Positions 25,674 through 34,360 of a stretch of DNA of 64,000 bases are shown here, piece by piece. Position numbers and translations under genes: made by a program. This DNA is from Reyranella sp. (GTDB lineage Bacteria; Pseudomonadota; Alphaproteobacteria; Reyranellales; Reyranellaceae). The notes beneath the pieces are model-generated. The model had not been told where the DNA came from. It saw only the letters and a list, made by a program, of their open reading frames with translations, and did no database searches. The number at the start of each line of letters is the position of its first letter. Position 1 is the stretch's first letter. The DNA is taken from positions 16,461 to 80,460 of the forward strand of contig JAIEOV010000083.1 of assembly GCA_019750135.1 (NCBI GenBank). The letters are read 5' to 3'.

Positions 25674-27425
25674 TCATGTCAGGCGATAACGCCGCTCGGC
25701 CAGACGGTAGAGTGGCCGCCAGACCACGCGGTTGCAGGCCACCACCATCACCGACATCACGGCGATGCCCAATACGACGCGCGCATAGTCGCCCTTGGCC
25801 GAGGCGTCGGCGATGTAGGCGCCGAGACCGGTCGCCTGCAGCGTCGTTGAGCCCCAACTCGCGACCTCGGCCACGATGCTGGCGTTCCACGAGCCGCCGG
25901 TCGCCGTCAGCGCACCGGTCACGTAGTAGGGCAGGATCCCGGGCAGGATGACCTTGCGCCACCACTGCCACGACCGCAGGCGGAAGAGCGCCGCCGCTTC
26001 GCGCAGGTCGGTCGGGAAGGCGCTGGCGCCGGCGATGACGTTGAACAGGATGTACCACTGCGTGCCCAGCACCATCAGCGGGCTCAACCATATGTTCGGA
26101 TCGAGACGCCAATGCACGATCGCCACGACGGCGATCGGGAAGAGCACGTTCGCCGGGAAGGCGGCGAGGAACTGCGCGATCGGCTGGACGCGGGTGGCGA
26201 CATTGGGCCTGAGCCCGATCCAGACGCCGATCGGCACCCAGAGCAGGCTCGCCAGCGCGATCAGGATCACGACGCGCAACAAGGTGAGCAGGCCGAGCCC
26301 GAACGCCTGACCGACGTCACGCCAGCCCAGCGAGACGTCGACGAACTGCACGATGCGCCACAGCGCCCAGGCGCAACCCACGAGGACGATGGCCAGCCAC
26401 AGTCGATCGAACAGCCGCGTCAGCTGCGGCCGCGCCGCTGCCCCGGGGCGCGTCGCAGGGTGCGGCAGCTGGGCGCCGAGCCAGCCGGTAAGCGTCGACA
26501 CCATCGCCGCCAGGCGTCGCAGCAGGGCGGCGTGGCGCCAGATGTCGTAGACCCAGGAGCGCGGCCGGCGCTGGCTGGCCGTCTGCTCGAAGCGGAACTT
26601 GTCGGCCCAGGCGACGATCGGGCGGAACAGCAGCTGGTCGTAGGCCAGGATCACCAGCGCCATGGTGCCGACGGCCATCAGCACGGCGGGTACGTCCTTG
26701 TTGTCGATGGCGAGCGCCAGCCACGAGCCGATGCCCGGCAGCTTGATCGTGGTGTCGCCGACGGTGATGGCTTCCGATGCGACGACGAAGAACCAGCCGC
26801 CCGACATCGACATCATGGTGTTCCAGATCAGGCCGGGTGCGGCGAACGGCGCCTCCAGCCGCCAGAAGCGCAGCCAGGACGAGAGGCGGAAGTGGCGGGC
26901 CGCCTCCTCGAGGTCGGGCGGCAGGGTGCGCAGCGACTGATAGAAGCTGAAGGCCATGTTCCAGGCCTGACTGGTGAAGATGGCGAAGATCGCCGCGCAC
27001 TCCGCGCCGAGCTGGCTGCCGGGAAAGAGCTTTATGAAATAGACGACGGTGAAGGTGAGGAAGCCCAGGACCGGCACCGACTGCAGGATGTCGAGGGCCG
27101 GGATGATCACCAGCTCGGCGCGCTTGCTCTTGGCCGCCAGCGTGCCGACCACGAAGGTGAAGACGAGCGAGGCGATGATGGCCGCGAACATGCGCAGCAC
27201 GGTGCGCAGGGCGTATTCGGGCAGGTTGGCCGGATCCAGCGTGACCGGCGCGGCGGCGAGCCGGCCGATCGGCTCCACCATCTCGCGGGCGCCGTGGGCC
27301 AGCACGACGAAGCCCGCCCCGACCACGATGAAGATCGCGAGATCGTAGGGATTGGGCCGCAAACCCGCGCTGCGCAGCGGCAGCGGCGGGCGCTGGTCAA
27401 TACGGGGCTGAGACAATCGTGCCAT
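25674..27425 (-). CDS. ABC transporter permease with two fused transmembrane domains
   Basis: 583 residues from the ATG at 27425 (AAAGG upstream). It contains two binding-protein-dependent permease domains in tandem, each with an EAA loop (EEAARHFRLSSW...RLEAPFAAPGLIWN in the first; REAAALFRLRSW...ILPGILPYYVTG in the second), joined by a basic linker near residues 290-330. Such a fusion replaces the usual homodimer. It pairs with the downstream ATPase. It lies 71 bases after pxpA on the same strand and could be co-transcribed, which would hint at an amide or amino-acid derivative as substrate. Confidence 0.88.
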   Translation of the reverse strand: MARLSQPRIDQRPPLPLRSAGLRPNPYDLAIFIVVGAGFVVLAHGAREMVEPIGRLAAAPVTLDPANLPEYALRTVLRMFAAIIASLVFTFVVGTLAAKSKRAELVIIPALDILQSVPVLGFLTFTVVYFIKLFPGSQLGAECAAIFAIFTSQAWNMAFSFYQSLRTLPPDLEEAARHFRLSSWLRFWRLEAPFAAPGLIWNTMMSMSGGWFFVVASEAITVGDTTIKLPGIGSWLALAIDNKDVPAVLMAVGTMALVILAYDQLLFRPIVAWADKFRFEQTASQRRPRSWVYDIWRHAALLRRLAAMVSTLTGWLGAQLPHPATRPGAAARPQLTRLFDRLWLAIVLVGCAWALWRIVQFVDVSLGWRDVGQAFGLGLLTLLRVVILIALASLLWVPIGVWIGLRPNVATRVQPIAQFLAAFPANVLFPIAVVAIVHWRLDPNIWLSPLMVLGTQWYILFNVIAGASAFPTDLREAAALFRLRSWQWWRKVILPGILPYYVTGALTATGGSWNASIVAEVASWGSTTLQATGLGAYIADASAKGDYARVVLGIAVMSVMVVACNRVVWRPLYRLAERRYRLT

Positions 27426-27496
27426 GGCAAGCCTTTCGCGGAAGAGCCATGGCAAGGCGAGATGACGAGGGCATGACGGCCCTCACGTCCGCAGCA

Positions 27497-28291
27497 TCAA
27501 TGCTTCAGATTCGGCATTTCCGTCAGGGGCACAATGCGAATACCCGCGGCCTCGAGGCCCTGGCGGACGGCCGTCGACACCGTGACCGCGGTTGGGCCGT
27601 CGCCGTGCACGCAGATCGAGTCGACCTGGCAGGGGATGCGCTTGCCTGAGGTCGAGTAGATCGCCTGCTCGTCGACCATGCGGCGGACGTGCGCCACCGC
27701 CTGCGCGGCGTCCTTGATCATCGAGTTGGGCTCCTTGCGCGGCGTCAGCAGGCCGTTGTCCCCATAAGTCCGGTCGGCGAAGACCTCCTCGGCGACGCGC
27801 AGGCCGTGCTTGCGCGCCGACTTGCCCTGCTCGGTATTGGCCTGGGCGAGGAAGATCAGGTCGCGGTCGGCGGCCTTGGTGGCCCGGCAGATCGCGTCGC
27901 ACATCTCGGCGCTCTCGGCCGACATGTTGGCCATCATGCCGTGCGGCTTCATGTGCGTGACCTTGGCGCCGTGCAGCGCGGCGATCGCTTGCAGCGCGCC
28001 GATCTGATAGGCGATGTTGGCCTCGAGCTCCTTGATCGTGAGGTTGATGACGCGCCGGCCGAAGCCCTGCAGGTCGGCGAAGCCGGGATGGGCGCCGATC
28101 GACACGCCGTTCTCCTTGCAGAGCTTCACGGTGTCGACCATCACCACCGGGTCGCTGGCATGGAAGCCGCAGGCGACGTTGGCCGACTTCACAATCTTCA
28201 GCACCTCGGCGTCGTTGCCCATCACCCACGGGCCGAAGCTCTCGCCCAGGTCGGAGTTGATGTTGACGAAACCGGCGTTTGTCGCAGCCAT
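27497..28291 (-). CDS. pxpA: 5-oxoprolinase subunit A (LamB/YcsF family)
   Basis: A 264-residue LamB/YcsF protein. With PxpB and PxpC it hydrolyses 5-oxoproline (pyroglutamate) to glutamate using ATP. The signature residues are visible: INSDLGESFG near the N-terminus, NVACGFHASD, GAHPGFADLQGFGRR and HMKPHGMM. It is divergent from pxpB across a 71-base spacer that must hold the promoters of both units. Confidence 0.92.
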   Translation of the reverse strand: MAATNAGFVNINSDLGESFGPWVMGNDAEVLKIVKSANVACGFHASDPVVMVDTVKLCKENGVSIGAHPGFADLQGFGRRVINLTIKELEANIAYQIGALQAIAALHGAKVTHMKPHGMMANMSAESAEMCDAICRATKAADRDLIFLAQANTEQGKSARKHGLRVAEEVFADRTYGDNGLLTPRKEPNSMIKDAAQAVAHVRRMVDEQAIYSTSGKRIPCQVDSICVHGDGPTAVTVSTAVRQGLEAAGIRIVPLTEMPNLKH

Positions 28292-28362
28292 GAGAAAACT
28301 CCTTGGAGGCCGGAAAGAAAGGTCCCTCGCTAGGCTCGGGATGACACTATATCCTAGCAGAT

Positions 28363-29088
28363 GTGAGCGTACGGTACCTGTCCTGCGGTGACACCGCCTT
28401 CTCTGTCGAATTCGGCAACGAGATCTCCCCTGAAATCAACGGCCGGGTGATGGCCCTGCACGCGGCCATTGGCCAGGCCGGGATCGACGGCGTGGTCGAA
28501 ACGGTGCCGTCCATGCGGGCGCTGATGGTCTGCTATGACCCGATGGCGACGTCGCGCGCCAAGCTCGAGCCCGAGATCGAGGGCCTGATCGCGCGCGGCC
28601 TGCCGACCGACATGAAGAGCCGGCAGGTCACCATCCCCTGCTGCTACGACGATCCCGAATTCGCGCCCGACCTCAAGGAGGTCGCTGAGCGCACCAAGAA
28701 GAAGCCGGAAGAGGTGATCACGGACCACCTCGGCTCCCGCTTCAAGGTCTATGTGCTGGGCTTCATGCCGGGCCTCGCTTATATCGCCGGCCTGGAGAAG
28801 TCGCTCTACCTGCCGCGGCGTTCGCAGCCGCGGGTGCGCGTGCCGCGGTCCACGGTCGCCATCGCCATGGACATGACGACCATCTACCCGTTCGAAAGCC
28901 CCGGCGGCTGGCACCTGATCGGCCGCACCCCGCTCTGGATGTTCGACCAGCGCCGCGAGCAGCCGGTCTTCCTGGCGCCCGGCGACTCCCTCACCTTCCA
29001 GCGCATCGACCGCAAGACATTCGACCGCATCGCCCGCGACGTCGAGGCCGGCGCCTTCGACTGGGCCAAGCTGGTGAAAAGCGCATGA
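28363..29088 (+). CDS. pxpB: 5-oxoprolinase subunit B
   Basis: 241 residues, start GTG at 28363. This is the KipI-like/AHS1 domain, with the family's FMPGLAYIAGL and PGGWHLIGRTP motifs. It is the partner of PxpC, and its stop overlaps the pxpC start by four bases. Upstream lies part of a dispersed palindromic repeat. Confidence 0.92.
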   Translation: MSVRYLSCGDTAFSVEFGNEISPEINGRVMALHAAIGQAGIDGVVETVPSMRALMVCYDPMATSRAKLEPEIEGLIARGLPTDMKSRQVTIPCCYDDPEFAPDLKEVAERTKKKPEEVITDHLGSRFKVYVLGFMPGLAYIAGLEKSLYLPRRSQPRVRVPRSTVAIAMDMTTIYPFESPGGWHLIGRTPLWMFDQRREQPVFLAPGDSLTFQRIDRKTFDRIARDVEAGAFDWAKLVKSA

Positions 29089-30116
29089 CCGCCCAGTTGA
29101 AAGTCGTGCGTGCCGGCCTGTTCGACACGCTGCAGGACCTGGGTCGGATCGGCTTCATGGCGCTCGGCATGCCGACCGCCGGCGCCCAGGATCGCATCGC
29201 CCTGCGCCTGGCCAACGCCCTGTGCGGCAATCCCGCCGGCACTGCGGGCCTGGAGATCGGCGTGATGGGCCCCGACCTGCTGGTCGAGGCCGAGAGCGTG
29301 CGCGTCGCGCTGGTCGGCCCGCTGTCGCCGATGCTGATCGAAACGCCCGACGCGCCGCCCAAGCCACTCGAGTCCGATCGCACGCATCTTCTCAAGCGTG
29401 GCCAGGTCCTGCGCGTCGGCATGGTCGAGGGATCGAGCACCGCCTATCTCGCCGTCGCCGGCGGCTTCGCCGTGCCGCCGTTCATGGGCAGCCTGTCGAC
29501 CTATGCACGCGCCGGCGTCGGCGGCTACGAGGGCCGGAAGCTGGCGGCCGGCGACGTGCTGCCGCTCTCACGCGAGCAGGCGCCGCCGGGCGACGAGAAG
29601 AAGCTGGCACAGCCGTTCGACTATGGCAGCGGGCCGGTCCGCGTCGTCTGGGGACCACAGGACGACTATTTCAGCGAGAAAGGCCGGCGGACGTTCATCG
29701 AGTCCGAGTATCGCGCCTCCAAGGAAGCCGATCGCATGGGCATCCGTTTCGACGGACCGACCATCGAGCATTCGAAAGGCGCCGACATCATCTCCGACGG
29801 CATCGGCCCCGGCGGCATCCAAGTGCCCGGCGCTGGCCTGCCGATCGTGCTTTTAGGCGACCGACAGACCGTCGGCGGCTATTCGAAGATCGCCACGGTC
29901 GCCTCGGTCGACCTGCCGCGGCTCGGCCGCCTGCTGCCGGGCCAGGTCGTGCGCTTCACGCCGGTGACCGTCGAAGAGGCCGAGAAGCTGCGGCGCGACC
30001 AGGAAGCGCGCCTGCAGCGCGCCATCGCGGATTTCAAGACGGCGCGGCCGCCGGGCGGGATCGATCTCGTGCGGCTCTACGAGGAGAACCTCATAGACGG
30101 CGTGGTGTACCAGTAA
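29085..30116 (+). CDS. pxpC: 5-oxoprolinase subunit C (AHS2 domain)
   Basis: 343 residues, the KipA/AHS2 domain of 5-oxoprolinase. Motifs seen are VRAGLFDTLQDLGR at the N-terminus, the GRKLAAGDVL loop and the PGGIQVPGAGLPIVLLGD stretch of the C-terminal half. Overlaps pxpB (ATGA). The pxpBC pair is divergent from pxpA. Confidence 0.92.
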   Translation: MTAQLKVVRAGLFDTLQDLGRIGFMALGMPTAGAQDRIALRLANALCGNPAGTAGLEIGVMGPDLLVEAESVRVALVGPLSPMLIETPDAPPKPLESDRTHLLKRGQVLRVGMVEGSSTAYLAVAGGFAVPPFMGSLSTYARAGVGGYEGRKLAAGDVLPLSREQAPPGDEKKLAQPFDYGSGPVRVVWGPQDDYFSEKGRRTFIESEYRASKEADRMGIRFDGPTIEHSKGADIISDGIGPGGIQVPGAGLPIVLLGDRQTVGGYSKIATVASVDLPRLGRLLPGQVVRFTPVTVEEAEKLRRDQEARLQRAIADFKTARPPGGIDLVRLYEENLIDGVVYQ

Positions 30117-30151
30117 GACTGGCACCCCGAGCGACGCGAGGGGCTTTGAGG

Positions 30152-30420
30152 TCAGGTCACCGAGACCTCCTGCGGTGCGACGAAGGACGGCTCGGCGCCC
30201 TGCGGCTGCACGTTGGTGATGAGATGCGACAAGCGCGAGCGCGGCTCATCGGCCCAATGGATGGCGGGCTCGATCTGCTTCACGCGCCGGCCGAGCGTCT
30301 CCTTGCCCTCGTCGAAGCGTTAACTCGCGCTCGCCCTCGCCGAACTTGACGTTGCGGCGCATCGGCATCCATCTCCTGCCCGAGCAGCAGCCGGTCGATG
30401 CGCGCGTCGTGCTTAGCCAT
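30152..30420 (-). pseudogene. Decayed aromatic-ring dioxygenase beta-subunit fragment
   Basis: Three reading frames on the minus strand must be joined to give a sensible protein. They read MAKHDARIDRLLLGQE, then WMPMRRNVKFGEGEREL, then a stretch starting FDEGKETLGRRVKQIEP, which continues with IHWADEPRSRLSHLITNV and stops at 30152. The order (tryptophan-methionine-proline, then a Glu/Arg-rich helix, then the Ala-Asp-Glu-Pro-x-Ser-Arg and Asn-Val strands) is that of the small subunit of ring-hydroxylating dioxygenases. At least two frameshifts and missing ends make it non-functional. No large-subunit gene is near. Confidence 0.6.
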
Positions 30421-30554
30421 GGTGCACCTCCGTCTACTTTTATTCCTCCCTCATACGGGGGAGACGAGCAGCAAATTGATTGCCTACCAAATGCGAAGTT
30501 CGCACTCTTATCGTGAAGTTTCATCCGAGTTGTGCCGTGATATCACCAGGGGAA

Positions 30555-32183
30555 GTGACAGGCTTGGATGAGCAGCCGGTGCAGACCGAGAATCGATGGG
30601 CGTCCCATGAAACCAGGCGCGGCTGGTCGTTCGCCGGCTGGCGCTTCGCGCCCGATCATGACGGCCTCTGCGGACCCGATGGCCGCGCCGTCGAGCTGAC
30701 CCGCCAGGAAATGCGCCTGCTTACCGTATTCGTGCGCGCCGCCGGGCGCACGCTCAGCCGCGACTTCCTGCTCGATTCGCTGGGCGAGACCAACAAGGAC
30801 GTCTACGACCGCGCTATCGATACGCTGGTGAGCCGGCTGCGCCAGAAGCTGCAGGACGATGCCCGCCGCCCGCAATTCATCGTCACGCGGCACGGCACCG
30901 GCTACAGCTTCGTGGCGCCGGTGAAAGCGTTGACCCCGGCCGCGGCGCCGGCCGCCGCCGCAAAGGCCGAGGTCGAGCGGCCGACCATCGCCGTGCTGCC
31001 CTTCCGCAATCTCAGCGACGACCAGAAGTTCGACCATATCGCCGCCGGCCTCACCGACGAGGTCATCGTGGCGCTGGCGCGATCACAGGTCTTCGTCGTG
31101 GTGGGACGCAGCGCTGCCTATGCCTACGGCGTCGGCGCAGCGACCGACTTCGATCGCGCTAAACGCGACCTTGCGACCCGCTACATCGTGGAGGGCAGCC
31201 TGCGCCAGCTGCGCGACAACGTGCGCGTCACGATCCGCCTGTCCGAGCGCGAGACGGGCCGGCATCTGTGGGCGGAGAACTTCGACCGGCCCTTGCAGCA
31301 GCTGCTCACCGTGCAGGAAGAAGTCGTCAACACCATCATCTCCACCCTGCAGCCGCGCTTGAACCGGGCGGAGGTGCAGCGCGTCCACGGCATCGCGCCC
31401 GAGCATCTCGACAGCTGGTCGCTGTTCGTGCGCGGCATGATCGCCTTCTACTCCATGCGGCTCGGCGGCCTGCAGGAGGCGATCGATCTCGCGCGGCAAG
31501 GCATCGCCCGCAGGCCCGACTATGCGAATGCCCACGCCTTGCTGTCGGTCGCGGTGCGGACCCTGGTTGCCAATGGCGGCGATGGCGACCCGGTCGAACT
31601 GAACGCCGAATCCCTGGCGGCCGGCCATCGCGCGGTCGAGCTCGATCCCGACCATACCTACACGATCAGCGCGCTCGGCTCGGCGCTGGCCTTCACCGGC
31701 AAGGCGCGCGACGCCATCCCCTACCTCGAACGCGCCATCCAGCTCGACCCGACCCACGGTCCGGCAGCGGCGACGCTTGCCCTGGCGCTGGTCTATCGCG
31801 GCCAGGCCGAGCAGGCGGCGAGCCGCGCCCAGCACGCCGTCGAGCTCAGCCACAACGATCCGGTGGCTGGCCACTACAGCTGGTTCGTGCTCGCCAACGC
31901 CGAATTGATGGGCGGCCGCACCGACACCGCGGAGATCGCCGTGCGGCGCGCCCTCTCCTTCAATCCGGGCTATGCCTGGAGTCTCGTGCTGCTTGCCAAC
32001 CTGTTGGGGCTGCAGGGCGACAGGACCGGCGCGCACGCGGCGTTCGCCTCCGCCACCCAGCTCTTCGGCAATGCCCAGCGGCTCGTCGAGGTCTACCGGG
32101 CGCTGCACCTGCCGCGCTTCGAGCGCAGCGAGGATGCAGCCAGGATGACCGCGGGCCTCAGGGCCGCCGGCCTGGAGATTTGA
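30555..32183 (+). CDS. Winged-helix transcriptional regulator with TolB-like and TPR domains
   Basis: 542 residues from the GTG at 30555; starts at TTG 30480 or TTG 30564 are also possible. About residues 20-115 form an OmpR-type winged helix (ELTRQEMRLLTVFVRAAGR... DTLVSRLRQKL ... TRHGTGYSF). The next 110 residues have the PTIAVLPFRNLSDDQ motif common to adenylate-cyclase/CadC-like regulators. The rest is TPR repeats. No receiver or transmembrane segment is present, so it should be a cytoplasmic regulator that senses by protein or small-molecule contact. Targets unknown. Confidence 0.85.
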   Translation: MTGLDEQPVQTENRWASHETRRGWSFAGWRFAPDHDGLCGPDGRAVELTRQEMRLLTVFVRAAGRTLSRDFLLDSLGETNKDVYDRAIDTLVSRLRQKLQDDARRPQFIVTRHGTGYSFVAPVKALTPAAAPAAAAKAEVERPTIAVLPFRNLSDDQKFDHIAAGLTDEVIVALARSQVFVVVGRSAAYAYGVGAATDFDRAKRDLATRYIVEGSLRQLRDNVRVTIRLSERETGRHLWAENFDRPLQQLLTVQEEVVNTIISTLQPRLNRAEVQRVHGIAPEHLDSWSLFVRGMIAFYSMRLGGLQEAIDLARQGIARRPDYANAHALLSVAVRTLVANGGDGDPVELNAESLAAGHRAVELDPDHTYTISALGSALAFTGKARDAIPYLERAIQLDPTHGPAAATLALALVYRGQAEQAASRAQHAVELSHNDPVAGHYSWFVLANAELMGGRTDTAEIAVRRALSFNPGYAWSLVLLANLLGLQGDRTGAHAAFASATQLFGNAQRLVEVYRALHLPRFERSEDAARMTAGLRAAGLEI

Positions 32184-32216
32184 CCTTCCCGTTCGGGTAT
32201 CGGCTATAGGGAAGCT

Positions 32217-32603
32217 ATGAACCGTCGGACCTTTGTCGTCGCCGGCTTGCTGGCCGGCTCGATGCCCCTTTCGGCACGGGCCGCATCCGCTCTCGAGGTG
32301 ATCTATGTCGGCGGGTTGGATTGCCAGCCCTGCACGGCGTGGAAGAACAAGTACAAGGCCCGCTGGCTGGCCTCGCCGGAATACCGGCAGGTGACGTGGA
32401 TCGAAGTGGAATCGCCCAAGCTGAAAGAGGCCTACCAGGAGCGCTTCTGGCCCGGCGAGCTGAAGCTGGTCCTCGACCAGCTGCCGCGCAAGAACGGTAC
32501 GCCGCGCTTCCTGATCGTGCGGGACGGCAGGGTCGTCGCCAACGAGTTCGGCGTCAGCCACTGGACGAAGATCCTCGAGATGCTCAGGAATCAGCTCGCC
32601 TAG
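32217..32603 (+). CDS. Exported thioredoxin-fold protein with CxxC
   Basis: 128 residues. The N-terminal RRTFVVAGLLAGSMPLSARA is a signal peptide, possibly Tat-type. The mature protein has a CQPC active-site motif after a beta strand (VIYVGGLDCQPC) and a cis-proline region (GTPRFLIVRDGR), the layout of periplasmic thioredoxin-like oxidoreductases. Its substrate is unknown. Confidence 0.75.
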   Translation: MNRRTFVVAGLLAGSMPLSARAASALEVIYVGGLDCQPCTAWKNKYKARWLASPEYRQVTWIEVESPKLKEAYQERFWPGELKLVLDQLPRKNGTPRFLIVRDGRVVANEFGVSHWTKILEMLRNQLA

Positions 32604-32715
32604 TCCTTGCCGTTTCGTCCATCGGCCCTACGGCATCGTCGATGCCGCTTTCACTGTGGCCGCTGCCGCCCGGCATTGGTACGAACGAAATCGACCGAAC
32701 ACCCGAGGATTCGCG

Positions 32716-34266
32716 ATGGCCTGGCAACCGGAAATGGACGAGCTGCGCCGACGTCAGGAGATGACCAAGCGCATGGGCGGCGCCGACAAGGTCAAGCGCC
32801 AGCACGACGGCGGCCGTTTGACCGTGCGCGAGCGCATCGACCGGCTGGTCGACAAGGACAGCTTCCGCGAGATCGGCAGCATCGCCGGCAAGGCCGAGTA
32901 CGACGGCCGCAACGATCTGGTCGATCTCATGCCGGCCAACGCCGTGATGGGACGCGGCAAGATCGACGGCCGGCACGTCGCGGTGACCGGCGACGACTTC
33001 ACGGTGCGCGGCGGCTCGGCCGACGCCACGATCAAGGAAAAGGACATCTTCATCGAGCGCTACGCCAATCAGTACCGTGTGCCTCTGATCCGCATGATCG
33101 AGGGCTCGGGCGGCGGCGGCTCGGTCAAGACCATCGAGACCACGGGCCGCGCCAACGTGCCGGGCGTCAAGGGCTGGGAATGGGTGGTGCACAACATGGG
33201 CGAGGTGCCGACGGTCGGGCTGGGCCTCGGATCGGTCGCCGGCCTGGGCGCGGCCCGGCTCGCCGCCACGCACTACTCGGTGATGGTGAAGGAGGTCTCG
33301 GCGATGTTCGTCGCCGGGCCGCCGGTGGTGAATCGCCTCAGCCCCAAGCAGTACGACAAGCAGGAGTTGGGCGGCTGGGAGATCCAGCTGCGCGCCGGCG
33401 CGATCGACGAGGCGGTCGACAGCGAGGACGATGCGTTCGCCGCGGCCCGCCGCTTCCTCTCCTACCTGCCCTCCTCGGTGCACGAGGCGCCGCCGCGCGG
33501 GCCGGTCACCGACGATCCGGCGCGCCGCGAGGAGTCGCTGTTCGAGGCCATCCCACGCGACATCCGCAAGGTCTATCGCATCCGGCCGATCATCGAGAAG
33601 ATCGTCGACAAGGGCTCCTTCTTCGAGATGGGCAAGCTCTACGGCCGCTCGGTGGTGACGGGCTTCGCGCGCATCGACGGCTGGCCGGTGGCGCTGATGG
33701 CCTCCGACCCGATGTTCTATGGCGGCGGCTGGACGGCCGACGCCTGCCAGAAGGTGGCGCGCTTCGTCGACATGGCGGAGACCTTCCATCTGCCGGCGGT
33801 GTATCTCTGCGACTGCCCGGGATTCCTGATCGGGCTGGAGGCCGAGAAGAGCGGCGTGATCCGGCAGGGCGTGCGCGCCATGTCGGCGATGTTCCAGACC
33901 ACGATCCCGTGGTGCACCTTCATCATCCGCAACGCTTTCGGCGTGGCGGGCGCGGCGCACCAGAACGGCGCGCGGCTCAACTGGCGCTACGCCTGGCCGT
34001 CGGGCCGCTGGGGCTCGCTACCGCTGGAGGGCGGCATCGAGGCGGCGTATCGCGCCGAAATCGCCGCCGCCGACGATCCCAAGGCCAAGATGGCCGAGAT
34101 CGAGGACCGCCTGAACAAGTTGCGCTCGCCCTTCCGCAGCGCCGAGACCTTCTGGATCGAGGAGATCATCGACCCGCGCGACACGCGCAAGATCCTGTGT
34201 GAGTTCGTCGAGCTGGCGGCGCCGGTGCGCGGCAGCGGGCCGAGCCGGCACTGGATGCGGCCTTAG
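32716..34266 (+). CDS. Acyl-CoA carboxylase carboxyltransferase subunit
   Basis: 516 residues from the ATG at 32716, with GAGG upstream. It is a biotin-dependent carboxyltransferase of the propionyl/methylcrotonyl-CoA type, with two crotonase-like halves (an N-terminal HDGGRLTVRERIDRL and C-terminal GCxxG-like loops around SGGGGSVKTIE and CDCPGFLIGLEAE). It should transfer CO2 from a biotin carrier to an acyl-CoA. No biotin carboxylase or carrier subunit is adjacent, so the partner lies elsewhere. Confidence 0.85.
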   Translation: MAWQPEMDELRRRQEMTKRMGGADKVKRQHDGGRLTVRERIDRLVDKDSFREIGSIAGKAEYDGRNDLVDLMPANAVMGRGKIDGRHVAVTGDDFTVRGGSADATIKEKDIFIERYANQYRVPLIRMIEGSGGGGSVKTIETTGRANVPGVKGWEWVVHNMGEVPTVGLGLGSVAGLGAARLAATHYSVMVKEVSAMFVAGPPVVNRLSPKQYDKQELGGWEIQLRAGAIDEAVDSEDDAFAAARRFLSYLPSSVHEAPPRGPVTDDPARREESLFEAIPRDIRKVYRIRPIIEKIVDKGSFFEMGKLYGRSVVTGFARIDGWPVALMASDPMFYGGGWTADACQKVARFVDMAETFHLPAVYLCDCPGFLIGLEAEKSGVIRQGVRAMSAMFQTTIPWCTFIIRNAFGVAGAAHQNGARLNWRYAWPSGRWGSLPLEGGIEAAYRAEIAAADDPKAKMAEIEDRLNKLRSPFRSAETFWIEEIIDPRDTRKILCEFVELAAPVRGSGPSRHWMRP

Positions 34267-34283
34267 CTCTTGAGGCTCATGCT

Positions 34284-34350
34284 CTTCCGGACCGCCGGCC
34301 TCTGGCCGGCATCATGATCATGAGCCGGCCAGAGGCCGGCGGTCCGGAAG
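34284..34350. repeat. Palindromic repeat A (centre CATCATGATCATGA)
   Basis: The left arm (from CTTCCGGACC) and the right arm (to GGTCCGGAAG) pair around the centre ATCATGATCATGA. It sits between the convergent carboxyltransferase and membrane-protein genes and can also serve as a bidirectional terminator. It is a member of the family seen again at 37.99, 41.63, 55.35 and 61.52 kb. Confidence 0.85.
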
Positions 34351-34360
34351 ACGATGACGA

